A stretch of 35,361 nucleotides of DNA, taken from positions 1 through 35,361 of IMG/VR virus record IMGVR_UViG_3300010392_000412, one strand, 5' to 3'. Position 1 is the stretch's first letter; the number at the start of each line of letters is the position of its first letter. Made by a program: the position numbers and the translations under genes. This document shows positions 23,139 to 30,474 of this stretch, one piece after another. This DNA is from a virus. The notes under the pieces are model-generated. The model ran no database searches and was not told the DNA's origin. It worked only from the letters and a program-made list of their open reading frames with translations.

Positions 23139-23422
23139 ATAAAAATAACGTAATTGAGAAAATAATCGACCATTGGGTATTCAAAGATCCAAGTGTGTCA
23201 AAGTGTACTTTTGCTCTTAAACTACTAGCGTCTTGTAATAAGATATTTACCATACTGCCTAATGGGGAGTGTAAAATAAAAAATCTAAAAGTACTTAGAA
23301 ATATACTAGGTATTGATGATAATAATTTTATAGTGTGTATGAATAGAGCGGTTAAACATAGGTTTATTATGGTAGTGGATGGACACCAATCAGAGCCTAA
23401 AAAAATAGCGTTTTTATTCTAA
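23135..23422 (+). CDS. Hypothetical protein, possible HTH
   Basis: 95 aa. Residues 15-75 (DPSVSKCTFALKLLASCNKI, then VLRNILGIDDNNFIVCMNRA) have a helix-turn-helix-like spacing of hydrophobic residues, and the protein ends in a basic strand. No family named. ATGA overlap with the membrane protein gene; the primase start is 24 nt beyond its stop. Confidence 0.5.
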   Translation: MNKNNVIEKIIDHWVFKDPSVSKCTFALKLLASCNKIFTILPNGECKIKNLKVLRNILGIDDNNFIVCMNRAVKHRFIMVVDGHQSEPKKIAFLF

Positions 23423-23446
23423 TACACCCTCAAAAGGAATTTCAAT

Positions 23447-25777
23447 ATGAATGGTTTATCTGTAAAGCTTCAATCTGGGGCTGTAAGGTGCTTGCGCCTT
23501 GGAAAAAACTACCACCCTATTTCCAAAAACTGGGGTAAGAATCTCGTAGAGTATGATGATAGCTTTGAACCTTTATCTTTTGGGATAGGTACTAATTCTT
23601 TTGAAGATGACTTTAGTGTAATAGATGTGGATCTTACCAAAGGTGCTGACCATAGGGAGCTACTTAAAAAGTCTCCAATATACCAACAATTAGTAAACTT
23701 TAGAGATAAAACCCTAGTAGAAAACTCTAAATCTCTGAAAGGTAACATCCATATATACGTCCAGAACGATTTAAGGATGTTTAAGAAAAGTACAAAAATC
23801 TCACCTGAGCTTACTGTAGAGATTTATCCATCAACTCAGCACAAAAAAGAACATACCGATGGTTTTTATATCATACCAACTTTTAGGTTTACTAAGGACG
23901 GTACTAAGGACATTAATAATATTGAAGGACTGGAATCTTGGCTAGAATCCATAGGGTGTCAAGTTGATGACCAGAAATCAGATGAAGATCAAGAGCTTAT
24001 TGAGTTGGCTGAGAGCCTAAATCCTCAATCTTTTGGTAAGCCAGAGCTGATTGAAATCAAACGTGCTTTAGACTGCATACCTAATGATGGAGATACTGAC
24101 TATAATACTTGGTTGCAAGTGGGTATGGCCGTACACGAAGCTACTAATGGATCTAGTGAAGGGTACGGCCTATGGAGTAAGTGGTCTGATAAATCACCAA
24201 AGTCTGGAGTAGACAAAGATAATGAGTATACCTGGTCAAGCTTTGATGATGCTAGGAGAAGCAAGGTAACGGCTGGTACTCTATTTATGCTAGCTAGGGA
24301 TAATGGATATGTTCCTCCAATAGATATAGAAAACATCCAGAAGCCAGGAAAAGATCTGGATTTTCCAGAAATACCAAAAGAGTTTCACCTTGTTGAAATG
24401 ATGGATGTTATGGCAGGCGGTATGCCTCTTTCAATGAGTTTTTATCTATTCGCTTCTGTAATATCTGGGGTTATAGGTAGGTGCTATAGGACAGGGGTAC
24501 GGGGCAGGCCAAGTAATGGATCAGTGGGTATTATATCTCTAAACGGAGCACCAACAGGTGCAGGGAAGGATACTTTAATGGATCTATTAAGAGATCCAAT
24601 AGAACAAGACATACTCCCAAACCTTAAAAAGACCTATGCTAGATCTAAGCACGCTCATAGTTATCAACTTAAAAAATATCATAAAGAAGTTCAAGAGATA
24701 GCAGAAAACACCAAGGCTTCTCAAAAAAGTATTGATGAAGGTTTAGCTAGACTAACTGAACCCTTAGCTCCAGTAAACCCAGATTTCATTGAGGGTACTG
24801 TCACCCCTAATGGCTTACGGGTTGCTATGGGTCAAAATAGTGGCCATACCTTAATACTGAGTCCAGAGTTTAAAAGTATGTATGATCACTCTACTACTAA
24901 TATTATGGATTGGTCGGCTGTCTGGTGCGGATACTGGTCAGGAAAAAACGATAAAAAGAGAACTGCCGTTTCAGACTCAGGGTATTCAAATAGAGTGTAT
25001 TGCTCTCTAAGTGCATTTACTATGGATCAGCCTAGTACATTTCACCAGTTAATGGCTAATGATACTGTAGCCAAAGACGGGGTACTTTGTAGGTCTTTTG
25101 TTGAGATATATGATGAGGACTCGGCTAAGGATAAACAATTTAGAACTAATGATGAGTTTTCTAAACACTCTGTAGAGTATAAAGATTTCATTACTTTTTG
25201 TACTTATTACATAGATGAAGTAACTAGTACTTTCAAAGACCCGTCTTTAAAGCCCTATACCTATACTATAGGAGATAAGTCTATGGACTACCTGGAAGGG
25301 TTCAAAGATTGGGTAAAATATGAATTAGATAAAGACATATCCTCTCTACCTTTTGCAAGGTATCAGCTTACGAGAGCTTTCGAGAATACTTGTAGGCTAT
25401 ATGTAGTGCTATCATCGTATAAGAACTGTAATAGGATATCAGGTGGTTTAAAAGATGTTACAGTAGATGACCCAGAATTAGCAAAATTTTGTATTGCTGT
25501 AGTCAAATATAATCTTAATCGCTGCCATAATTTATTTTCTAGGGCTTCTGATATAGCCGAGGGTACGGTATCAGAACTTAGAGAAAGTGTATTGAGGTTT
25601 ATCGAGCGTAGGGGTGTTGGTGATCTCTTCTCTATTAGAGACGTATCTAACAACCATAAGGTTAGAGAGTCCCTTACAGACGTTAAAAAGAAAACCAAAG
25701 CAGTGAGATATTTAATTGACCAATTCGTAGAAGAAAAAAAATTAACAAAAAACGGTAACAAGTATTGTAAGTTATAA
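23447..25777 (+). CDS. Primase-helicase (PriCT-2 domain, DUF3987-like P-loop ATPase)
   Basis: 776 aa. An N-terminal region (1-190) has beta-rich PrimPol-like features (FGIGTNSFEDDFSVIDVDL, then HIYVQNDLR, VEIYPST). A PriCT-2 domain spans about 195-285 (IEIKRALDCIPNDGDTDYNT, WLQVGMAVHEATNG, ...AGTLFMLARDNGY). A P-loop ATPase follows with ISLNGAPTGAGKDTLMD at about 364-380. The last 60 residues repeat the winged-helix-like module of the protein at 16649. It probably primes and unwinds DNA at the phage fork, and lies beside the helicase, SSB and polymerase genes. Shine-Dalgarno AAAAGGAA precedes its ATG. Confidence 0.72.
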   Translation: MNGLSVKLQSGAVRCLRLGKNYHPISKNWGKNLVEYDDSFEPLSFGIGTNSFEDDFSVIDVDLTKGADHRELLKKSPIYQQLVNFRDKTLVENSKSLKGNIHIYVQNDLRMFKKSTKISPELTVEIYPSTQHKKEHTDGFYIIPTFRFTKDGTKDINNIEGLESWLESIGCQVDDQKSDEDQELIELAESLNPQSFGKPELIEIKRALDCIPNDGDTDYNTWLQVGMAVHEATNGSSEGYGLWSKWSDKSPKSGVDKDNEYTWSSFDDARRSKVTAGTLFMLARDNGYVPPIDIENIQKPGKDLDFPEIPKEFHLVEMMDVMAGGMPLSMSFYLFASVISGVIGRCYRTGVRGRPSNGSVGIISLNGAPTGAGKDTLMDLLRDPIEQDILPNLKKTYARSKHAHSYQLKKYHKEVQEIAENTKASQKSIDEGLARLTEPLAPVNPDFIEGTVTPNGLRVAMGQNSGHTLILSPEFKSMYDHSTTNIMDWSAVWCGYWSGKNDKKRTAVSDSGYSNRVYCSLSAFTMDQPSTFHQLMANDTVAKDGVLCRSFVEIYDEDSAKDKQFRTNDEFSKHSVEYKDFITFCTYYIDEVTSTFKDPSLKPYTYTIGDKSMDYLEGFKDWVKYELDKDISSLPFARYQLTRAFENTCRLYVVLSSYKNCNRISGGLKDVTVDDPELAKFCIAVVKYNLNRCHNLFSRASDIAEGTVSELRESVLRFIERRGVGDLFSIRDVSNNHKVRESLTDVKKKTKAVRYLIDQFVEEKKLTKNGNKYCKL

Positions 25778-25792
25778 CACGTATGTTATTAT
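25765..25792 (+). promoter_or_regulatory. Promoter with inverted AACATACGTG operator
   Basis: TTGTAA (25765-25770), a 16-nt spacer and TATTAT (25787-25792). The spacer has CACGTATGTT (25778-25787) in the orientation opposite to the 22.2-kb promoter; with flanks it reads AACACGTATGTT, a near-dyad. It overlaps the end of the primase gene. TTATGACATCA, seen also at 16.3 and 32.3 kb, follows at once. Confidence 0.55.
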
Positions 25793-25795
25793 GAC

Positions 25796-25815
25796 ATCAC
25801 CCAAGACGGGGTGAT
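25796..25815 (+). repeat. Perfect inverted repeat at the 5' end of the transcript
   Basis: ATCACCC (25796-25802) and GGGTGAT (25809-25815) form a 7-bp stem with a 6-nt loop, starting at about the predicted transcription start (near 25799). It is one of three such 5' hairpins after AACATASGTG promoters and could stabilise the mRNA or be a second operator. Confidence 0.55.
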
Positions 25816-25837
25816 CAACAACAAAAAGGAAATCAAA

Positions 25838-26236
25838 ATGTTTAAAAAATTAACTAATCGTAAAGCTTGTTTAAAAATGTTAGCAGTAGCTGATAAGCTG
25901 CCAAAAAAGTTTAAGATAGGCCAGCAAGTCTGGAGAGTAACAAAGCATTACGGAGAAAACGAACATAAGATAGAACCGTTGACTATTAAAAACTATGAAT
26001 ACTCTTTTAAGCACAACTCTAGTGCCTTGGAGATAAAATACTCAATCAATACGTGGGGAACAATTGATGAGAATGATAAGGTTTTTGATAAAGAAGCAGA
26101 TGCCTATGAGAACTTACTAATGATTATAAGGACTGAACTCAGTACCCATACAGACGTAGTTAGGATTGAAAAGGCTAAGGTAAAAGTAATCCAACTAAAT
26201 AAAAAACTAGAACAACTAACCAAAGAGGGTAAATAG
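25838..26236 (+). CDS. Hypothetical protein with GNxF-like beta domain
   Basis: 132 aa from the ATG at 25838 with AAAAAGGAAATC upstream (a GTG at 25811 in frame lacks a ribosome site). After a basic helix it contains FKIGQQVWRVTKHYGENE, a beta strand region, KVFDKEADAYENLL (like the fkTkeEAe element of the protein at 18755), and a C-terminal coiled-coil-like helix (KAKVKVIQLNKKLEQLTKEG). Perhaps the same broad family as the 18755 product. Expressed from the promoter at 25765. Confidence 0.58.
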   Translation: MFKKLTNRKACLKMLAVADKLPKKFKIGQQVWRVTKHYGENEHKIEPLTIKNYEYSFKHNSSALEIKYSINTWGTIDENDKVFDKEADAYENLLMIIRTELSTHTDVVRIEKAKVKVIQLNKKLEQLTKEGK

Positions 26237-26237
26237 G

Positions 26238-26393
26238 ATGGCTAAATACGTAATAGAAGATTTCCAACTTGATAGAGTAATTAACGATCTAACAGACGCT
26301 ATAAAGAGCACTTACAACACTAAAACTAAATTAGACTTGTGTAAAACTTTGGGTGATCTAGCTAGACTTGCTGAAAATGCGGAGATACAATAG
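26238..26393 (+). CDS. Small hypothetical protein, 51 aa
   Basis: Found by reading the gap. It begins MAKYVIEDFQLDRVINDLTD and ends CKTLGDLARLAENAEIQ, helical throughout, no signal. Its ATG lies 1 nt after the preceding stop and its TAG overlaps the next gene's GTG (TAGTG), which supports it being real. Confidence 0.55.
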   Translation: MAKYVIEDFQLDRVINDLTDAIKSTYNTKTKLDLCKTLGDLARLAENAEIQ

Positions 26394-26593
26394 TGGAAAT
26401 CTACATCGAAGAAGCTAATGATTGCTGTAAAGACGATGTAACAGCAGCTATGAACTTATGTGGGTGTGTAGGAAGTGCTCCAGATACTAGAGATATAGGT
26501 ATCTATGAAATGAAAAGGATACTTGATAGAGCTGGTGTGAGCTATGAAGAAGCAAACGGGAATCTTTATATCCCAGAAGATCAATTAGATTAA
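26393..26593 (+). CDS. Small cysteine-containing hypothetical protein
   Basis: 66 aa from GTG 26393 (GGAG 9 nt upstream). It contains CC and CGC clusters (NDCCKDDV..., MNLCGCVG) that may bind metal, and an acidic tail (YIPEDQLD). No family recognised. TAGTG overlap with the gene before it. Confidence 0.55.
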   Translation: MEIYIEEANDCCKDDVTAAMNLCGCVGSAPDTRDIGIYEMKRILDRAGVSYEEANGNLYIPEDQLD

Positions 26594-26606
26594 AAAAGGA
26601 AAATCA

Positions 26607-27518
26607 ATGATACAGATATCTTGTAGTAGTTTACCAAGGTTTATGGAATGTGGTGGTTTTATTCATAACCAGGCCATTTTAAGAGAGGAAGACGAACACG
26701 CTAAGGAAGGTACAGCCGAACACGAAGAGGTAGAGAGAAGATGCCGTGAGGGTATCTTAGAGGCCGACTACAAACATAATAATTTTGTAGATTTCTACAT
26801 TAGAGCCAAGAAAAAAGGAGCTACATTAATAGTCGAAGAGTACGTAAAAAATGAATACCTAAAAGGTAAGCCAGATTTAGTAGCATTTTTTAAAGATACG
26901 ATGTATGTGGTTGATCTTAAAAATGGCTTTATGGCCGTAGAACCTACATCTTGGCAGCTAGTAGGGTACGCCTTATTGTTTCTTAAACCAAACATTAAAA
27001 AAGTAGTATGCGCTATCTCTCAAAACGGAGCATTTAAAACTATTGAGTACACTATTGAAGAGTTGATGGAGAAGAAAGCGCAAATCTTAGCTAAGTTTAA
27101 AGACAATAGTTTAGCACTTGGTGATCACTGCCAGTTTTGCGACAGGTGCTGCCCACTACAACAAGCAGCAATTAAAGAGGCTCTAGGCTTTGCTCCTAGT
27201 TTAACTACCTTAGTAGATAATAAGGCTGATATAGCCAAGTGGTTAAAGAAAGCAGAAGGCGGTGTTATGGCTTTAACAGAAGCCCCCACAGGTTATTATT
27301 TTGATACCAAAACTACTAGCCGTAGATCTATTAATATTGGTACTGCTCCAGAAATATTAACTAAAAAAGCTGCCGTTTCTTTACAAGAGGCAGATACGTT
27401 TGTTAAACTGGGTGTCTTGAGCGAAGAAGACTTAAACAAACACATTACTACTAAAACCAGTAAAACTAAAAAACTATATAAAAAGCGTGATTTCTCTGAG
27501 GAAACCGTAGAATTTTAA
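26607..27518 (+). CDS. DUF2800 Cas4/RecB-like nuclease
   Basis: 303 aa. The PD-(D/E)XK core is visible: GKPDLVAF (Asp near 90) then VVDLKNG (Asp about 104, Lys about 106) and, before it, HAKEGTAEHEEVE with its His/Glu pair. Cys12 (RFMECGG) together with the C-terminal HCQFCDRCCPL cluster (about 173-183) suggest the four-cysteine iron-sulfur site of Cas4- and AddB-type nucleases. In phages, DUF2800 proteins sit with single-strand binding protein and polymerase, as here, and probably resect DNA in recombination-based replication. Shine-Dalgarno AAAAAAGGAAAATC precedes its ATG. Confidence 0.8.
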   Translation: MIQISCSSLPRFMECGGFIHNQAILREEDEHAKEGTAEHEEVERRCREGILEADYKHNNFVDFYIRAKKKGATLIVEEYVKNEYLKGKPDLVAFFKDTMYVVDLKNGFMAVEPTSWQLVGYALLFLKPNIKKVVCAISQNGAFKTIEYTIEELMEKKAQILAKFKDNSLALGDHCQFCDRCCPLQQAAIKEALGFAPSLTTLVDNKADIAKWLKKAEGGVMALTEAPTGYYFDTKTTSRRSINIGTAPEILTKKAAVSLQEADTFVKLGVLSEEDLNKHITTKTSKTKKLYKKRDFSEETVEF

Positions 27519-27547
27519 AACAGCACTAAAACAAAAAGGAAAATATA

Positions 27548-27730
27548 ATGTCTCTCACTTACTCTTACCATAAAAAATTACTTCTTAATTTAGGTAACTA
27601 TTCTAATATTGAAGTCTCTATTGGGGCTGACCACATAGATCCAAATGCTTATGATGATATCAAAAAAGATATCGACACTAAGGTATCGGAAGAATACAAA
27701 AAGATATCTAAATTAAAAGGTAAAATCTAA
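27548..27730 (+). CDS. Small hypothetical phage protein, 60 aa
   Basis: Begins MSLTYSYHKKLLLNLGNYSN, then IEVSIGADHI and an acidic helical tail ending KISKLKGKI. The 'lNlGnY.~.evs.g' pattern is seen in small phage proteins of unknown function that lie near DUF2800/DUF2815 genes. AAAAAGGAAAATATA lies before the ATG; the next gene starts within its stop (TAATG). Confidence 0.6.
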   Translation: MSLTYSYHKKLLLNLGNYSNIEVSIGADHIDPNAYDDIKKDIDTKVSEEYKKISKLKGKI

Positions 27731-27930
27731 TGGCACTTAAAGAATATTTCATATCATACTCTGATACTGCCGAGGAGTTGGGTTTAAAATCTCCTTACCA
27801 GCTAAGAGCTTTGATAAAATCTGGTGAGTTACCTAAACCAGTAAGAGCTATTGGAAGTGATGCCCGTCTTTATTTTGTTAGAGACGACATTAAAGAATAT
27901 AAACTAAAAAGGAAAAACAATGAACAGTAG
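27730..27930 (+). CDS. Excisionase/MerR-like HTH protein
   Basis: 66 aa. Residues 8-60 (ISYSDTAEELGLKSPYQLRA, then LIKSGELPKP, YFVRDDIKEYKLKRK) have the AlpA/Xis/MerR winged-HTH layout: an HTH followed by a strand, then a helical basic end. Such small proteins act as DNA-binding excisionases or architectural regulators. No integrase is in view, so a regulatory role is likelier here. It overlaps neighbours by TAATG and by the next gene's ATG inside its last codons. Confidence 0.65.
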   Translation: MALKEYFISYSDTAEELGLKSPYQLRALIKSGELPKPVRAIGSDARLYFVRDDIKEYKLKRKNNEQ

Positions 27931-29224
27931 AAAAGCAATAGAATTATTTACCAAATTTTTAAAAGATAACAACATTTCTGACGAGTATTCAGCAAACGTA
28001 CTGAATCACGGTAGTTGTGATGTTCACCAAAGAATAAAAGACGGAGAGTATACCAAGATATTAGCTGCTTCTTTTGCTTGGGATAAGACACCGCAAGGGT
28101 CTGTATATTGGGCTAGTAAGAGTGCAAAATGGGCAGCCCTGTTAATAGAAGAAAGAGCTAAAGAAGGAAAAAATAGAATTTTTGATATCGAATATACTCT
28201 ACCAGGGGTTGTTGAAAGTGTTGATATAGATGTCCACATTCACACAGGGTCTACTGAAAGATATAAAGGAGTGGATCTATTTATGCTATTTCTGCTAGAG
28301 GAGGGGGCTTTAGATAAATTTATAGCAAATAGGCAAAAGCAGCATAATACTGAAAAAGCTTTTTCATTTGGAGACTCTAAGGCTACGGATTATATAATGG
28401 ATTCCTTACACTGGGGTGGTACTTTAGAAGGTGTTGGGTACTGGTCAAATCTTGATGAAAAGTGGTTAAAAATTGTAGAAGACAAAGAGTTTGCACTTAG
28501 AACTAAACAAAAAGATGCAGTATTAGCTAACATAAAAAAATTATATAAATTGGATGCGTTATCTAAATTCATAAAATCATTTAAAAAAGCTGGTAGGTTA
28601 GTCACTTTAAAAGAGTTTTTCTTTATGCACGCCGAAGACAGTTTTTATACGTTCATTTCTTCTTCATTTTGTTGGAGTCATACTGACGAGAAGCACGAGT
28701 ATTGGTGTGAGATAGCAAATGAGATATCTCTTAAAACATTGGATGATAAAAACGAACCCCATATTAAAGACTTTTTATACTTCTTGTACGAAAATAAAGC
28801 CCTACGTAAATATGTTAAGAACACTGTTAAATATGGTAAAACTTTAAAAAGTGTATTTAATACATACCGACCTTTATGGATAGGTGGTGGCTTTTGTTGG
28901 GATTCTTCTCCTCAAGGTTTAGATTACTGGGTTAAATTAGATACTAAACAGTCAAGAGAAAATCTAAGTTTAGTTAAAAAACCAGAAGACAGTCAAAACG
29001 TGAAAGACATTAAAGAGTTTTTATATTTCTTATATAAAAATGATGCCCTATATTGCTTTTTTAAGAATGTAAAAAAGTACGGTTTTGGGATGGAGTTTGT
29101 TTTTGAAAAAGAACCACATCGTTGGATTTTAGGATCTGGGTTCGCTTGGCGTGAAACAAAAGAAGGCGTTGAGTATTGGGACAGCATAGACAACAAATGG
29201 AGGGAAAAAGTACGAAACATATAA
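27920..29224 (+). CDS. Five-repeat protein of unknown function
   Basis: 434 aa. A motif of the form (S/G)(F/L)xW, then 8 residues, then YW, occurs five times: SFAW/YW at 51-64, SLHW/YW at 162-175, SFCW/YW at 249-262, GFCW/YW at 324-337 and GFAW/YW at 407-420. Between them lie helices rich in FLYFLYENKAL..YVKN..K.G. Spacings are 111, 87, 75 and 83 residues, so repeats 2-5 are regular domains. The 'W..T.EG..YW' element is found singly in small phage proteins of unknown function. No signal or catalytic motif. It lies between an HTH gene and the SSB gene. Confidence 0.7.
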   Translation: MNSRKAIELFTKFLKDNNISDEYSANVLNHGSCDVHQRIKDGEYTKILAASFAWDKTPQGSVYWASKSAKWAALLIEERAKEGKNRIFDIEYTLPGVVESVDIDVHIHTGSTERYKGVDLFMLFLLEEGALDKFIANRQKQHNTEKAFSFGDSKATDYIMDSLHWGGTLEGVGYWSNLDEKWLKIVEDKEFALRTKQKDAVLANIKKLYKLDALSKFIKSFKKAGRLVTLKEFFFMHAEDSFYTFISSSFCWSHTDEKHEYWCEIANEISLKTLDDKNEPHIKDFLYFLYENKALRKYVKNTVKYGKTLKSVFNTYRPLWIGGGFCWDSSPQGLDYWVKLDTKQSRENLSLVKKPEDSQNVKDIKEFLYFLYKNDALYCFFKNVKKYGFGMEFVFEKEPHRWILGSGFAWRETKEGVEYWDSIDNKWREKVRNI

Positions 29225-29272
29225 ATAAGTAACAATAAAACAAACTAAACAACAACTAATCAGGAGATTAAT

Positions 29273-29968
29273 ATGAGTAAAGCAGTAGTTTTCCGTGGTA
29301 AAATAGCATTCCCTCATTTGAAAAAGAAGTCTGAAATGTCTGGAAAATATGAGTTTAACCTTATATTTGATAAAAGCCTTACAACTGGGTATGAAAAGAA
29401 ATTAATGAGTCAAGTAGCTGCACTGGCTAGCAATGACCATTACTTAAATCTAGCACATCCTCCAGTTAAGTGTGGGGAAGAATTAGCTCTTAAATTGGAG
29501 AAAAAGAAAAAGCGTAAGCTTGAACTAGATCCAACCAAGGATTATAAAGCAGGCGATGAGAAGCAATATGAAGACTTTAAGCCTTGTGATTACGTAACAT
29601 TTAGATCAGATAATGATGGTAATGAGTTCGTATGCGTTGATAAAGACGGCACACGCCTTGCACAAAGCGATATAGGCTTTAATGATGAAGTAAACGTTGT
29701 GTTCTCTGTAGGTGTTGGTGATAACTCTTACGGTAAGCAAATCTACTTAAACGTATCATTAATCCAACGTGTAGAGAAAGCTGAGCGTACTGGGGGTAAT
29801 TCTCTTTCTACAGAAGATGCCTTGGCTGCGGTTGATCTTGATGCAATCAAAGATGCTGTAGGTGTTGCTTCTATTGGTGACGATGACGATGATGATAAGT
29901 TTGATGATAAGTTTGATGCTGCTACAGCAGCCGATGACTTTGATGAAGACGATGATATCCCTTTCTAA
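29273..29968 (+). CDS. DUF2815 single-stranded-DNA-binding protein
   Basis: 231 aa. The beta-rich core (KAVVFRGKIAFPHLKKKSEM, YEFNLIFDKSL, PCDYVTFRSDNDGNEFVCVD, SYGKQIYLNVSLIQRVEKAE) matches DUF2815, the gp2.5-like OB-fold single-strand-binding protein of many phages. The last 40 residues are extremely acidic (GDDDDDDKFDDKFDA...) and end DDDIPF, the type of C-terminal tail that SSBs use to bind partner proteins. It is next to the polymerase, separated only by an HNH endonuclease gene. Shine-Dalgarno AGGAG precedes its ATG. Confidence 0.82.
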   Translation: MSKAVVFRGKIAFPHLKKKSEMSGKYEFNLIFDKSLTTGYEKKLMSQVAALASNDHYLNLAHPPVKCGEELALKLEKKKKRKLELDPTKDYKAGDEKQYEDFKPCDYVTFRSDNDGNEFVCVDKDGTRLAQSDIGFNDEVNVVFSVGVGDNSYGKQIYLNVSLIQRVEKAERTGGNSLSTEDALAAVDLDAIKDAVGVASIGDDDDDDKFDDKFDAATAADDFDEDDDIPF

Positions 29969-29997
29969 ATCGTAACTAATATAAAAAGGAAATTACT

Positions 29998-30474
29998 ATG
30001 TCTAGGAATCACGGATACCATAGTCACTGCCTTTACAGTGTATGGAAGCACGTAAAATACAGGTGTACTAATCCAAACGATGCAGGATACCATCACTATG
30101 GTGGTAGGGGTATTAAAATCTGTGATGAATGGTTAGATCCTAAAGTTTTTATTGATTGGTGTTTAGTTAATGGGTGGGTTAAAGGGCTTGAGATTGATCG
30201 TATAGATGTTAATGGTCACTATGAGCCTAGTAATTGTAGGTTTGTTGATCGGTCGCTGCAAGCTAGAAATAAGAGAGGTTATGGATCTACTAGCCCATAC
30301 AGGAACGTATATTGGCACAAGGCTTCTAAAAAATGGATTGCAAGGGCTTATATAAATAAAAAACAAATATATCTAGGTCTATTTGCAAACCAGTTAGATG
30401 CACTTGGGGCGATCAATGATTGGAATAAGGTTAATATGCCTAATAATCCAGAACTGATACAGGAGGAAGTATGA
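29998..30474 (+). CDS. HNH-like homing endonuclease with AP2 domain, copy 2 (lacks N-terminal ribbon)
   Basis: 158 aa. It begins straight at the nuclease core (HGYHSHCLYSVWKHVKYRC, YGGRGIKICDEW, then GLEIDRIDVN, Y.PSNCRFV) and ends in an AP2 domain (SPYRNVYWHKASKKWIAR, LGLFANQLDALGAINDW). It lacks the 60-residue zinc-ribbon module of the copies at 19723 and 34330. Core DNA sequence is close to the 19723 copy, so the two are recent relatives. It sits between SSB and polymerase genes and its stop overlaps the polymerase ATG (ATGA). Confidence 0.75.
   Translation: MSRNHGYHSHCLYSVWKHVKYRCTNPNDAGYHHYGGRGIKICDEWLDPKVFIDWCLVNGWVKGLEIDRIDVNGHYEPSNCRFVDRSLQARNKRGYGSTSPYRNVYWHKASKKWIARAYINKKQIYLGLFANQLDALGAINDWNKVNMPNNPELIQEEV

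Noticed and set aside
29061-29317. Overlapping minus-strand frames around the end of the five-repeat protein
   Set aside because: They are antisense shadows that cross an intergenic leader; no ribosome site and poor composition.
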